Both the position numbers and the translations under genes were made by a program. The notes beneath the pieces are model-generated. The model had not been told where the DNA came from. It made no database searches and saw nothing but the letters and a program-made list of their open reading frames with translations. Positions 32,590 through 43,719 of a DNA stretch of 64,000 bases are shown here, piece after piece; within the stretch, counting starts at the first letter, position 1; every line of letters begins with the position of its first letter. This DNA is from Neoceratodus forsteri (taxonomy: Eukaryota > Chordata > Ceratodontiformes > Ceratodontidae), in the NCBI GenBank assembly GCA_016271365.2, contig CM057455.1, positions 1,561,690,501 to 1,561,754,500 on the forward strand, read 5' to 3'.

Positions 32590-35080
32590 AAAATAATGAC
32601 ATGTTATGCTTAATGAAAATAAGCTGCTCGATGTGTTCAGGATCTAGTGTTGAACGATAAGATCAACAACATCACCAGTTGTGCTAAATATCCTCTCATA
32701 TGACACTCATTGGGGGGGCAACTGATGCACTGTATCTCACAGCCAGTTGCCTCAAGTGAGGGGATGAATGCATCTTCTGTGCCCACTAGCCTAATGGGTT
32801 CAACCTGAAATAGCTCAAGAGACTCCTCAAAATAGCCCTTCAAGATATTTTCTTAAGAAAAAGGCTGTGACTATGTCCTCTTCTGTTGCTCTTGATGTAA
32901 AGACATAACTAGCAGTGCCTGCTCACTCCCATCAGTGCTACTGTCAGTAACATGTATTTCTACCACATCTTCACTTGTGGAACCAGAACTGCTAGATGAA
33001 ATTCCATCTCTCTCTCTCATGACTGTCTGCACCAGCCACTGATGTCACCAGTCCTTGCATGCAACCAGTCAGCTCATCACACAGCTGTTGTCAAAAATTA
33101 ATTACTCTGTGTCTGTCCATTGGCATGTGAAGAATCTCACTTTTGAACTGGATCCAACATGGTTGCAAAAATGTGGATGTGACTATCCAACACTTTGTCA
33201 AACCTTGCATCCAGTTTAGCTTGCAGCTGCTTAACAAGTGCAGCTGCCCCATCTGGAATCTCCCAGTTTTCTTCTTCATGTCTCTCCATAGATACTTTCA
33301 GTATGTGAACTGCTGGAATCGCTTAACTCAGAGTGGCAGTGGATGCACTTAGATCATGGGTGGTCCTCTCAAATGGCCCAAGTACTCTCACTGTGGTGTC
33401 AACCAGTGACCCCTCAAGGTGGCGTAGAATTTCCCTAATGTCACAATCCATTGCCACATCCTAAGTGTGTGCTTCTGTTCTAGCACTCTAGACTCTATCT
33501 GGTCTGATGAATTCCATCTGGTACTGACATCCTGTATCACACAATGTTGGGTCAGACCAAGGTGTTGGTGCACTTCTCTGAGTTGGTTAGTCACCTTTAC
33601 AGAGTGATGAAAATGAGCACAGATGGAGCCTGTTGTGGAGACAGTCTAGCTAGTCTCAGTACTATGATGTAGCACAGATACAGTATGACCATTAGATTCA
33701 AGGTGTGCACAAAGCAGTGATGGTGAGAAAATTTCCATCAGCAACTGTTTTTAACATATTTGCCCCATTATCCATGATGAAAAAAAACAACACGTAGATT
33801 GGTGCTAACTGTCCATGACTGCAGCATGCTTGAATGAATGCCAGGATGTTAAGCGACATGTGGTCTTTCTCCATTAGCTTAGCATTTATTTGAGCAGAGA
33901 GGAGTGACTGCCAGATTGCAGAGTGATGAAGGGAGAGCCAGTGACACAGGGAGAGAAGGGGGAATTTGCAACAGGAGACATAGGCTTTTGCACGGTGCAC
34001 TGTCACTGCAGCGACTCCCCGATGGTGAAGACCACCACAGCGACAGGAATCAGGCAAAATCCACCCATCACTGTGTCTGTGTGCCGATTGGGACTGCCTC
34101 GCTGGGTGATTGCCCCGTCCAACTCCAACTCGGAGTTAGAGATCCTAGAGACTGGGGGTGTGGGGGCAGAGCCCCCCACAAGGGGTGTTTTCGGGGGCAC
34201 AGCCCCCTGATTGTGAATGCCGACATCCCCATGGCTACAATGCTGACAGTCGGCATTGTAGCTGTTGCTGTAGGGGATGTCGGTGCTAACGCTGTCGAAG
34301 TGCTATAGGTAAACCGCTTTTGCACACATCAGTGTGTGGGCAAGGAGAGAGATGCATGCATGGAATTTGTTTTGCTCCAGATGTCTGAGGTGCAGTGGAA
34401 AATTCCACCTACAGCCTCCGAGATGGACTGACAATTGTCATTCTCACACTCTCATATATCTTTGGCACCACATTGTGTCAACATATGGAATGTGATGGGA
34501 GCTAGTACCATTGCTGCAAGTACTGCAGAAGTCTGCAAAAGTCAGTGTTTTCCACAGTTGAAAAGGGCTGCAATTTCAATACCATAATGTCATCTTTGAG
34601 CTGTGTGATGTGCTGTTCTGTTGGATGGGATGACTGGTACTTAATTGTAGCCTGGAATGCTTCCACTACTGGCATTGACCCTGGATGGGGGATGTTCCAT
34701 GATTGCTAGATGATGTGCAAATAGCAGCAGACTGGTGCATGCTGAGAGTGCTGGAGGAGCATGGTGAACACTTTGGTGTTGATGGAGATGGAGTGGTAGC
34801 ATCAGCAGACACAGAAGCATTTTTTTCATCAGTAGAATGTTCAGTGGCATTGCCAGTGTCACCAGCACTACTGCCTGCATCATCACCATAATATGGGTTT
34901 GATGGAACCATTGGCACAGACCCTAACAGTTTAAAAATTAGTGGATGTTTGACCTTTAGGTGATTCATTAGTCAGGTGGTTATTAAATTTGCCAGAGGTT
35001 CCCCCAGCTAAAAGTCATACTGCATACTACCTTTCTGTTATCTTCTTTTAGTAACACAAAATGCAACCATACCATGCTTT
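32590..35080 (-). pseudogene. Degraded hAT transposase (copy 2) with BED-finger remnant
   Basis: Motifs appear in hAT order on the minus strand. First is a BED-finger-like end (LMNHLKVKHPL, about 34925-34965). Then come an AKLMEKDHMSLNIL block and IMDNGANMLKTVADG (about 33730-33790), the QDVSTRWNSS hallmark (33504-33534), an ATMLDP remnant (about 33145-33170) and the dimerisation motif YERIFSTTGDVVDLIV (32645-32705). Frameshifts and stops break it. A 323-bp GC-rich insert at 33993-34315 lies within it. It is the coding cargo of the 28626-38274 element and a distant relative of the copy at 3.65-5.6 kb. Confidence 0.8.
33993..34315. mobile_element. GC-rich insert in hAT transposase, 10-bp flanking repeat
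   Basis: The insert is flanked by GCTTTTGCAC (33983-33992 and 34316-34325). Its interior is CpG-rich and contains two inverted pairs: GGGGGCAGAGCCCCCC with GGGGGCACAGCCCCC, and the palindromic CAATGCTGACAGTCGGCATTG. A CGACATCCCC near 34225 also pairs with GGGGATGTCG near 34273. It has no coding motif. The family is unknown, possibly a non-autonomous DNA element. Confidence 0.55.
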
Positions 35081-35379
35081 TAAAGCCCGTGACACCACTA
35101 GTGTCACCAGTACCACCACCACTCTTTTGGACCCCGCAAGCCTTTCATGTTTGTACCTGCATCTGTGAGTTTTACCCTGGCACTACTTGTATCCCTACTT
35201 GGCTATTCAGGCTATGTTGGAGCCTGCTGAACAAAGCGCTGAAGGATGGCTTGCTGAGTTTTTTAGGAGGGAGGAATTATATACTTCTTTCTCCTTCCAC
35301 TATGACCATGAGAGGTTGAGGTATTTTGGACACCTATCTTTCTTGTTCACAGGGTACTCCTCATACTCTGCCTAATCAC

Positions 35380-35950
35380 CAAAACTGCTTAGGTTAGCCT
35401 CCTCAGATGATGTATGAGTGGGCAAATCTCCTGGTGGAAAGTACTCAGACCTGTATGAGTGTGCTTCCTCCTCATCTGCATGGACAGTTCTATGGTACTG
35501 GAGACAGACCAAGAAACAAGAGGTGTCACAGCAGGGGTGGACACAGAACTGGAAATAGTTGTGCAACTGATTGTTGCCACAGTGAGAGTAGTGGCCCGTG
35601 TCACAGTAGTAGTACTGGTTGCTGCCATGGTTATAGTGGCAGGTGTGGTCTCAGTCACAGTGTCAGGAGTGGTCTGGATCACTGTGGCATGAGTGGTCTC
35701 AGTCATAGTGGCAGGAGGGGCTGTCAGAGTCACTGTTGCAGCAGACGTTGGGATGCTAGAAGTCACAGTGGATGAGTGGTGGATCAGAGCAGTGGTGGTA
35801 ATTAAGGAGGTCATCCCTTCCTGCTGGTACTGGTGGCAGTAGCAAGGGCAGAAAGGGACACATTCACATTTTTAGTATCAATGGCAGTTAATGACAATGT
35901 CCTCCTAGCAGCACTACTAGTACTTTGAATGGTACTTTTAATTTTTCCCC
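35380..35950 (-). pseudogene. Thr-rich N-terminal region of hAT ORF (probable)
   Basis: A minus-strand open stretch of 141 codons (35389-35814) is dominated by Thr, Ser, Ala and Val in short repeats of the ETTPATIT type. DNA-level repetition of CAGTCACAGTGxCAGGAGTGG is visible. It lies directly upstream of the transposase remnant in the same strand, so it may be a disordered N-terminal extension. It may equally be a low-complexity repeat without function. Confidence 0.3.
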
Positions 35951-36149
35951 CTGGTGTCAGCCGACATCATACTGGTGCTGTTGGATGTTGCAGGTTTTGA
36001 TGGGGTAAAAAACAAATACACCTCAACGTCTCTCTGCAGTATGCTTACCCTCTCCTGCTGCTTGCTGCTCTACATGTGCTGGGCTGCTGGTCCAACTATG
36101 TTTTGTGCTACTGTATTCTCTGTCTACCATGGTTGTATTCCTCAAAGGA

Positions 36150-37610
36150 AGATTACATTTAAATTATGCTATTATAACATATAGTCACTCAAGCCACTAC
36201 AGCAATGCTGAGCTGACAATTCCCACTCACTTATGGTCAAGTCTAACTAAATTCTCAGGAAAAAAAACATCTTTTTAAATTTCTTCTTAGGCACACAGCC
36301 ACAGACTTAGAAAAATTTATTTTGTTTTATTTATTATGCTTTTTGGCCCTTGCTCTGAGGCTATCAGCCACCTTCCTGCACCTACCTTGCCCTCCAATTG
36401 CCACCATCTTCCACTGTCACTGATCCTCCATGGCCTCCCCCAGGGTGGGGCCATGGCACCGCTGTCTGCCCGTCTACGATGGGGAAAGATGCCGGCTAAC
36501 CGGCATTGCCTCCCTTGCTTCCCCCCAAGGTGGGGTTTAGGGCTCTCAGCGGCCCATGGCACTGTAATTTAGTCTGTGGCATGGTGGAGTGGCAGAGAGC
36601 CATACAGGCCAGGTGCAGAGGCGGTGTCATGAGTCAGGCTCAGGAATTTTTGTATGCCCCACTGAGGGGCCGGACGTGCACTGACGTCAATGCACTGAAG
36701 TGCAGACATCCACCGGCTCCCCCCCTTGTAAATGCCCACACCCTGCCTAACACCCAGCCTCTGCTGGGTGTCACTTCAGCACAGGCATATCCCTCACCTG
36801 CCCTGAAGGAAGGAGAGCTGTCGCAGGATGCTCAATCCTTCTTTCCCCCAGCCAGCCCCTGGCAGCCTGGGTCCATTCCCAAACCCGGGTCGGCCGCGCG
36901 GGGCGAGGTGTGGCGTCCAGTGCCTCAACCCTCAGTGCCACCAGGCCAGGCAGAAAAATGCCTTGAGTGCACAGCCGTGCACATACATAGAATGGAAAAG
37001 CAGATAACTGAAATAGTGGCTGGGAGTCAACGGACTAGTCACATCCTATCTGTTACGATGCACTTGCACTTGCCTAAGTGGTCATGGTATGACCCAAACC
37101 TGGGGTCCACACAGGAGATATGTGTGATATTAAATTTAAATTATATTTATAATAAATCAAGTCACTGCAGCAATGCTGAGCAGACAAGTCTCACTCACTA
37201 ATAGTCAAGCCTGACTAAATTCTTAAAAAAATATATATTTTTTTAATTTCCTCTTGGGCACACAATCACAAACTTAGAAATGTGTCTTGAGTACACAGCT
37301 GTGCACACATATAGAACAGAAAACAAGCTAACTGAAGTGGTGGGAATCAGCTGACTAGTTCCACCCTACCAATTACAGTGCACTTGCAATTGCTTAAATG
37401 GCCGTGGAGGGACCCAAGCCTGGGTTCCTCACAGGAGATGTGTGATATTAAATTTAAATAATATTTATTATGAAATCAAGTCACTCAAGTCACTGCAGCA
37501 ATGCTGAGCTAGCAAGTCTCACTCACTATAGTCAAGCCTGATTAAGTTCTTAGAAAAAAAAATAGTTATCAAATTTTGTTCTTGAGCACAAAGCCAAGTC
37601 TTGAACAATA
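36150..37610. repeat. About 328-bp subterminal tandem array, three units
   Basis: The word AGCAATGCTGAGC starts at about 36201, 37169 and 37497. The second interval is 328 bp. The first is 968 bp because a SINE of about 640 bp sits in unit 1. Each unit has GTCACTCAAG, TCTCACTCACTxATxGTCAAGCCTGA, a (T/A)-rich run, GGGCACACAxxCACAxACTTAGAAA and GATATTAAATTTAAAT. Subterminal tandem repeats are usual in large hAT elements, where they can bind transposase; that role here is inferred. Confidence 0.7.
36317..36951 (-). mobile_element. Long tRNA-derived SINE, copy 4
   Basis: This 635-bp insert is flanked by AGAAAAAT (36309-36316 and 36952-36959). TTATTTTGTTTTATTTATT at the left is the minus-strand tail. 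The head at the right reads (minus strand) CCTGGTGGCACTGAGGGTTG, then ACACCTCGCCCCGCGCGGCC and CCGGGTTTGGGAATGGACC. It is CpG-rich, like copy 3. The second unit of the 328-bp array preserves the uninterrupted site (ACTTAGAAATGTGTCTTGAG). Confidence 0.8.
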
Positions 37611-37810
37611 ATAGAAAAAGGTCGCTAACAACTAACATCAGTTCAGTAAGACTAATTGCCTCATTATTTCTTTCAGACAACAACTAAATTACTAAAATCT
37701 TACATTTATAATCAAAATAAACCCCTGGGAAACCTTCAATGCTCTCTCTAGCTGCTAGTCTTTAAAATATAGTACACAGCAGCTTTAAATTTCATTTGGT
37801 TTTAGCACAG

Positions 37811-37811
<1 letters not shown>

Positions 37812-37852
<41 letters not shown>
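37812..37852. repeat. (CA)n microsatellite
   Basis: About 20 uninterrupted CA units lie inside the right side of the hAT element. Confidence 0.95.
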
Positions 37853-37853
<1 letters not shown>

Positions 37854-38274
37854 CCTGCCTGTCTCTCTCACCAAACACTAAACATCTCTACTATTTTCCC
37901 TTTCTTAAAAGCCTAATTTTCACCCTACAGTGTAAACAATCAACCCTCTCTAGCTTGGTATTTAGAGAGGGAGCAAACATGTTAAGATTTCTGATTTTTC
38001 TATAGTTTTAACAAGTTGATGGAAGTAAATTATTTCCCTACAGCAGCTCAGGTCATCTGTCTCTCCTGCCTGAAGCTTCTTTGAGTGCTGGGTCACATGA
38101 TCTGCCATCAGTGAGCTTTCAAAGCAGCCTCTGATTGGACAGGAAGTCTCAAGAGATCTTGAAGTCCCACTGAATAGCCCCATATACTGCAGATTATTCA
38201 TTTTTCTTCCCAAGTAACGAAAAGCCTGTTACTCATGGTATTCAGAAAATGCTATTCATTACACAAACACCCCT

Positions 38275-38610
38275 AGTCTCTTTCCAATGAGAAAGAGCAC
38301 CAGGACCGGGGGCATGCAATGAAGCTGAAAGGGGGAAGATTAAGAGTTATGAGAAGAAGTACTACTTAACTGAATGAGTGGTGGATGCCTGGGACAGGCT
38401 GCCAGCAGAAGTGGTGGAGGTGAAAACAGTAGGGGACTACAAGCATGTGTAGGACAGATATAGGGAAATATTAGTAAATAGGCAGGGGGGAGGGTCTGTG
38501 GAGACCAGTTTGGGTCTGTGGAGAAAGATTAGGCAGGGAACATCAGGGCATAATGAGTGGACCAAGCAGTCCTTTTCTGCGGATAAATTCTATGTTTGTA
38601 TGAAATCCTC
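38275..38610 (+). pseudogene. CR1 ORF2 end and 3' UTR, 3' part of split copy
   Basis: Continuing from 28617 across the hAT insertion, the plus strand reads an NEKEHQDRGHAMKLKGGRLR-like segment. A decayed WWMPGTGCQQKWW follows, where other CR1 copies have VVDAWNSLPAEVV. The 3' end has the standard CR1-type AGTGGACCAAGCAGTCCTTTTCTGC phrase near 38558-38585. The parallel segment at 43777-43995 (minus) confirms the alignment. Confidence 0.75.
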
Positions 38611-40400
38611 AAATAATAGCAAAGTACAGATGTTTGTGCTTATTTAAGCACAAGAATGAAATGGGGCCCAAGTACAGTATAAATGAAATGTGATGTAGGC
38701 CGCTAACCCCAACATGAGCTTAGCAATGAAGAGGTGTATGAACTAAACTACACTTGGACCCTCTCCCCTTAGTAAAGGGATCACACCTGAGCTATCTATC
38801 TGGTGTGAAGAGTGATCATTTATGTACCATCGTGGCTGTTGCTGATCTCAACAGTAAACCGAGGAAGGCTGTGCATGCTATAGCGTTTGTAAGGGGACTT
38901 TCAGCAATAATACATCCTCAGTGTTTTCCTATATATAGGAGTTGCCCTGGGACATGCCCATCCCATCTGGCAGTGAGACATTTGGCAGAACAGGCCAAAG
39001 GAATGTTGCATATTGTATGTAGCCCCCTGTCCACTGAAGACATCAAATACTGAAGTTCTGTTCTCCCTTTGGCCTATTCAGATTTCTGTGTCTTATTGAT
39101 GATTTTATATTGAAATTAAGGTTTCTGGTCACTACACTGTATGAATTGCTTGGACAAGAGAGAGAGAGAGAGAGCTGAGAAAACCTTGTTTTTCTCAAAG
39201 GATAGTCAGTAATAATAACTTACCAGATTATGTGATCCAGGCTGGGTCAGTGCTGACATTTCAGGCAAGCCAGGATCAAGTTCATGATTGAATACAGAAT
39301 CCTGGCATTTAGCGGCCCACCAGAACAGCAGTAATACTAACATTTGCAGTGCCAGTGACCCTGGTAAAGGCAGTATACTTGGGGCAATGGAGGGTCAGCC
39401 TGGAGGGGAGCATCAAGCATCTGAAAGACTGCTGTTCTCCTTTGGGGGAGAGGGACCACAGTGCCTGTTAAATGTCTGGCCCCTATTGGAAGCTGGGAGA
39501 AAGGCAGTTCAGGACCACTAGAGAGCAAAGTGAGAAAACAAATAGAAATGATGGCTGGCAGGATTGTGCTGGACACCTGCAGGTCTTTTCAGCACATGAC
39601 CAGCCAGGCATTGCCAGCAGAACCAGATCCTGGTGGATGGTAGAGGTTGGAGAACACTACCCACCCCACCAGAAGGGTAAGCCCTTGGGCAGACTGCTGT
39701 TGGGTAAGTAACTTCCAGTGGATAATAGGGTAATGGGGCTGGAGTGTCTGAGGGATGGGGGCCAACCACAAGGAGAGGAAAAGAGCAAAAATGAAGACTC
39801 TTGGGGTTCATCTACTAAGCTGCCAAAAGGATGAAACTGATGGGCCACATGGCCTTTACCTGTTCCCCAAATCTGTGTGTTCAACTGCTTGTCTGGATCA
39901 CTGAAATTCTTTGCTAACAAACTATGTCTTCCAGCTGCCTCTGGCAATGCTCACTGCAGAGCTGCTGCTCCCAACATATCTTGCTGGGCTTTGTTTGCAT
40001 GCCACGGCTTTATCTTTGTATAATAATAACCCTGCTCCTGGTTTATATCTGAGCCGGACAAGTTAACAGAAGCAGCCACCATTGTTAAAGAACTCACTGC
40101 TCAGCTCTAGAAATGATTCTGACAGATATGAAGCAATTTTCAAATTAAGCATATAGCTACACAGACCACAAAATGTTTTGTTTCTTGGAGCTGAACTTGA
40201 CTCCAGGTACTGCTTGCATTCTTACAAGAATTCTTGTAAAGCAGAGAGAGATCTCTGGTATCTACATGTTGCAGGCAATCAGATGAAAAACAATCAGATT
40301 ACACAGGAGAAAAGCATGCCTTAAAAGAATTGTGAATGCTGTTTAGGAATAACTAGGGATTGTCTTTGGATGCAGAACCTCTGTGGGCAAACATTTCTAA
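38610..40400. other. Unassigned
   Basis: A run of open stretches (for instance 38754-39053, 99 codons plus; 39288-39521 plus) does not match any family I know. ACTGATGGGCCACATGGCCTTTACC near 39836 resembles CR1-type 3' ends. (GA)n occurs at 39160-39173. I find no TSD-bounded element. Confidence 0.35.
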
Positions 40401-40554
40401 ACAGCCATGGTCTTTCAGTGATCACCCTTGCGCCTGTCCTACCTCCCCCTCGCCTCCTCCCAGACTAGTCCACCTGGACAGGCCCTTGGTCCCCTCCCGA
40501 TTGGCTCATCCTACCTGCTGGCACTTACTTCTGTTTTGCACTGACTGAACCTGT

Positions 40555-40596
<42 letters not shown>

Positions 40597-40800
40597 TGTA
40601 CTTATTTTATGCTAGCCCTGTTAAGCTTGTCTTGTATCTAGATGTAAACCTCGGATATTACCTGATTGTATGTAAACTCAACTTTCTCACTATTCTTCTG
40701 TAACCTAGCTTGTAACCCTCCCGGGTCTCACCTGAAAATAGGCACTTGGCTGTCTAGTGTGACTTACCTGGTTAACAAAAGCAAATAAATAAATACATTA
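40400..40800 (+). mobile_element. L2-type LINE 3' end
   Basis: A pyrimidine-rich 3' segment is followed by a (TA)n run (40558-40592), GTAACCCTCCCGGGTCTCACC and TGACTTACCTGGTTAACAAAAG. It ends in AAATAAATAAATA. The layout and tail match the L2-type ends at 4.25 kb and 21.08 kb. No coding part is present, so it is a 5'-truncated copy. Confidence 0.6.
40558..40592. repeat. (TA)n microsatellite
   Basis: About 17 TA units lie within the L2-type 3' UTR. Confidence 0.95.
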
Positions 40801-41640
40801 CAGCAAGGTGCATGACAAACAGAGCTTGAACTGCAGCAACTTATCTGGTGCCAGCTAGTTTGGTGGCACAGTGGTGCATTTTGGTAAACTGAGTGTTAAT
40901 AAGTGAAAGAGGATGGAGAGCATACAAAGGCAGTTACAACTTACAATGCAATAGACAAGCTAGATGATTATATACAGTATGTGAAAATAATGGATTTCCT
41001 TGTCAGTCAAAAAAGACCTGTTATATTTCAAATAAGAGACAAAAACACAGTTTTAATGAAAGAAAAAAATATAGTTTGAATTGCCAATGTACTGTATGGC
41101 ATTGTTAAACTTTTTAAACCTCCTTGTTAGCAGCAGTTTCAAGTCTGATGTATGACATGCAACGGGTCTGAGCAGACCTTAAAAGATCTCAAAAAGCACT
41201 CATAGCAGTGTTCAAGATAAAAACTGCTTGAACATGCAGCAGAGGGAATTGAAGTTAATGCTTCTTTAAGATGACTGGAGGATATTAACATCCTTGCTCT
41301 GCTCTTATCACCTCCAGTTCTTATCATTACCTGTCATCTGCATGTCATTATCAGGGCACAGTGTTCCATGCAGTGGATGGAGGCTGTGAATTGCATAGTT
41401 CAATGAAGCAAACCAGATCCACACGTGAGAAGGATGAGATGTGAGGATGCAGCACACTACTGGCCAGAGTGAAATAATACATTGCTGTGTTTTGGGAGGA
41501 AAGCATGACAAAATGTAATGTGTCTGTTCAAGTTTTGCCACATCAGTATGCCATTATATTGAGGTCCACTGACCACATAGGTTTCACATCACAATACTAC
41601 ATGCTCTATCAGCAATATTGCAGAGATCTCCATTAATTGA
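40800..41640. other. Unassigned AT-rich sequence
   Basis: No motif, inverted repeat or coding similarity was recognised. Confidence 0.4.
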
Positions 41641-41642
41641 GA

Positions 41643-42902
41643 ACTAAAGTCAAAATTTACAAAAAAAAAATGCTGTGCAGAATGTTTTGATTTATAGATG
41701 TAGTCAAAAGCTTCATTTACATGGCTGCTTGGCTTACCGTGTGCTGCTGCTCCTGTGCAGCTCTAACCTTCTACTGCACTCATGTTGTAGGTTTACACGG
41801 CCCCTTACAGCACCGATGCAAGATGCACTGCTGAGGGGCCATGACTTGAGGGAGATCACCTGCTGGTTAATGTCAGAGGTAGAGGAGGATCTTGGGAGGC
41901 ACACAGGAATACTGGGACTGTCCTCTGTTATGTCAGAGCAAGTAGTGCAGCCCATATACTGTATGGGGCTACTTAAACTGCTCACTCCGATGAGCTTCTC
42001 CAGGTTTCATGCAAATCCCAAAGCATTGTACTGATCAACTTATCATGATCCAGTAAGTGTTTACATGGCTGCCTTTGCACCAGAGAAACCCAAGAGTTCA
42101 CATTGCTCTGGTGCAAAGACAACCATGTAAACAGCCCTCTGCTGTGTCCTTCCCCTTGTTTGCTGTAAGGATTTTTTTTTATTTGCTTGCTAGTTTTATG
42201 GCCTCCAGGGATCTCCAGGTTTTCATTTTTTATGGCTCTTCTCTCTCCTACAATGCCTCCTGTCCCATGTGACAGTGATGCACCCAGGCTCATTTATTCA
42301 GAGAGTGATAACTGCTGCAGCAGCAGTCTCTCGTGGGGAGCCTGGTATTCTAGCTTCAACTAAATAACTCTTTCTAGTCCAAACTTTCTGTTTTCTAGGT
42401 ATGTGTCTAGGTCTAGCCAGCAAGAGTGAATGTTTTGTTTCTAAAATTTTCCCTTTTATTAAACTACACATAACCATAAGAAAGCACACAAATCATCCCA
42501 TGTCACCAGTGTTATAATTAGTGAAGAATCTAGTGGTTTCCTTACAGAAAAGCACACTCAGTTATTCCTCGAGTGTTTGTCTTCTGTAAATTTAGTCTTC
42601 ATTAGAGCTCCCTGGACAAGCAGAGTTACTTAAAATCACAGTTCTACTGCTGTAAAGTTGACAAAAAAATCCCTTGTTGAATGAGTGGTCCTGGACACAT
42701 TACCATGTGTGGTAGTAATCATTATAAGAAAGAGAAGAGCCATAAATAATGCAAACATGGAGATCCCCAGGGGCGATTAAACTAGCAGACAGATAAAAAA
42801 AAAACTCTTTACAGCAAACAAAGGGAAGAACATTCTAGGACTACACCTATAAATCAAAACACTCTGCACAAAATATTTTCTTTCGTAAATTTTGACTTTA
42901 GG
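41643..42902. mobile_element. Non-autonomous DNA transposon with 60-bp TIRs
   Basis: The left end CTAAAGTCAAAATTTAC...GTGCAGAATGTTTTGATTTATAGATGTAGTC (41644-41704) is repeated inverted at 42838-42901 (GACTACACCTATAAATCAAAAC...GTAAATTTTGACTTTAG). The interior has no transposase. It contains a 76-bp hairpin at 42059-42134 (GTTTACATGGCTGCCTTTGC paired with GCAAAGACAACCATGTAAAC). The superfamily is unresolved, because the TSD is too short to read. Confidence 0.65.
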
Positions 42903-42904
42903 TC

Positions 42905-43640
42905 CCCTTTAAATGTCTTCCTCCATCCCCTTGATTCACCACTGCATCATAACTGGCATTTACAGGGTGCTGGTACAGTGCTGTATATGGGCTGCACTAT
43001 TTACAATATTATTATTATTATTATTATTATTATTTTTTGCATGTTCTTAAAACATGCTTTTCCCAAATATTTACTAGTGCAGTACTATCAGTTAATGCCA
43101 TTTAGTGCATTCTCTGGGCTATCAACATACCATTGTGCCATGTACTCACAACTCTACCTTTCATTTGCATGTGCTCCAGTCCAGCCAGTGCACTGCTGTG
43201 CAAAGTGTTTTGGGCTGCACAAACCGCAGCTTACAATGTAGGGATTGATGCACAAACTACCTTCTGAGCTGTATTGTCCCTGTTGGAATGGCAAAAATAC
43301 AGTTTGCACCATGCAAACCATTTGAATATGCTTTCCAGTTGGGCTTTAAAAACACATGCCTGCAGTTCTTAAAAACGCATGTACTAGAAAGAGAGATGGG
43401 TGAACCTGCACAGGAAAAAATATCTCAATTGACACAAATTCTGTACTGCCAGCTGTACAGTGCAATTGAATCTGGGACTATTTTATTGATTGGCTGATGT
43501 ATCACAAAAGTTTTATTGCACTTTAAAATATGCAAATAGAATGTATTTATTTTATGTTTTAGTATTTTAATGCATTTGATAGATTGGTCTATTTTACAAT
43601 CACAATAAAAGACTGCAGGATGTAGTGGTTGTGGGATTTA
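42905..43640. other. Unassigned, with (TTA)n microsatellite
   Basis: (TTA)n is at 43009-43035. The rest has no recognised element. It borders the 3' end of the minus-strand CR1. Confidence 0.45.
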
Positions 43641-43719
43641 CCTACTAGAAACAAAGAAACATAGAATTTGATGGCAGATAAATAAAGATTTTGATTGATT
43701 GATTGATAGATAAGGACTG

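Larger units (their letters stand above)
28626..38274. mobile_element. Nested hAT transposon, 9.65 kb, with 340-bp terminal inverted repeats
   Basis: The ends are AGGGGTGTGCAGATACC and, reversed, AGGGGTGTTTGTGTAATG. Long imperfect inverted arms follow (28626-28968 against 37935-38274), sharing GAGACTTCCTGTCCAATC, AGGCAGGAGAGACAGA and AAAATCAGAAATCTT. The left end also carries a subterminal direct duplication of about 305 bp (28880-29110 and 29185-29425). The element carries its own minus-strand transposase remnant (32.6-36 kb) and has collected an L1 3' end, a Penelope-like piece, a 328-bp tandem array and a SINE. It inserted into a CR1 copy whose two halves join cleanly across it. Confidence 0.8.

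Noticed and set aside
36506..37201. 231-codon open frame, plus strand
   Set aside because: It runs antisense through a tRNA-derived SINE and into the 328-bp tandem array. GC richness of the SINE explains the lack of stops.
38754..39053. 99-codon host gene exon
   Set aside because: No recognisable domain, splice context or partner exons. It lies between transposon fragments.
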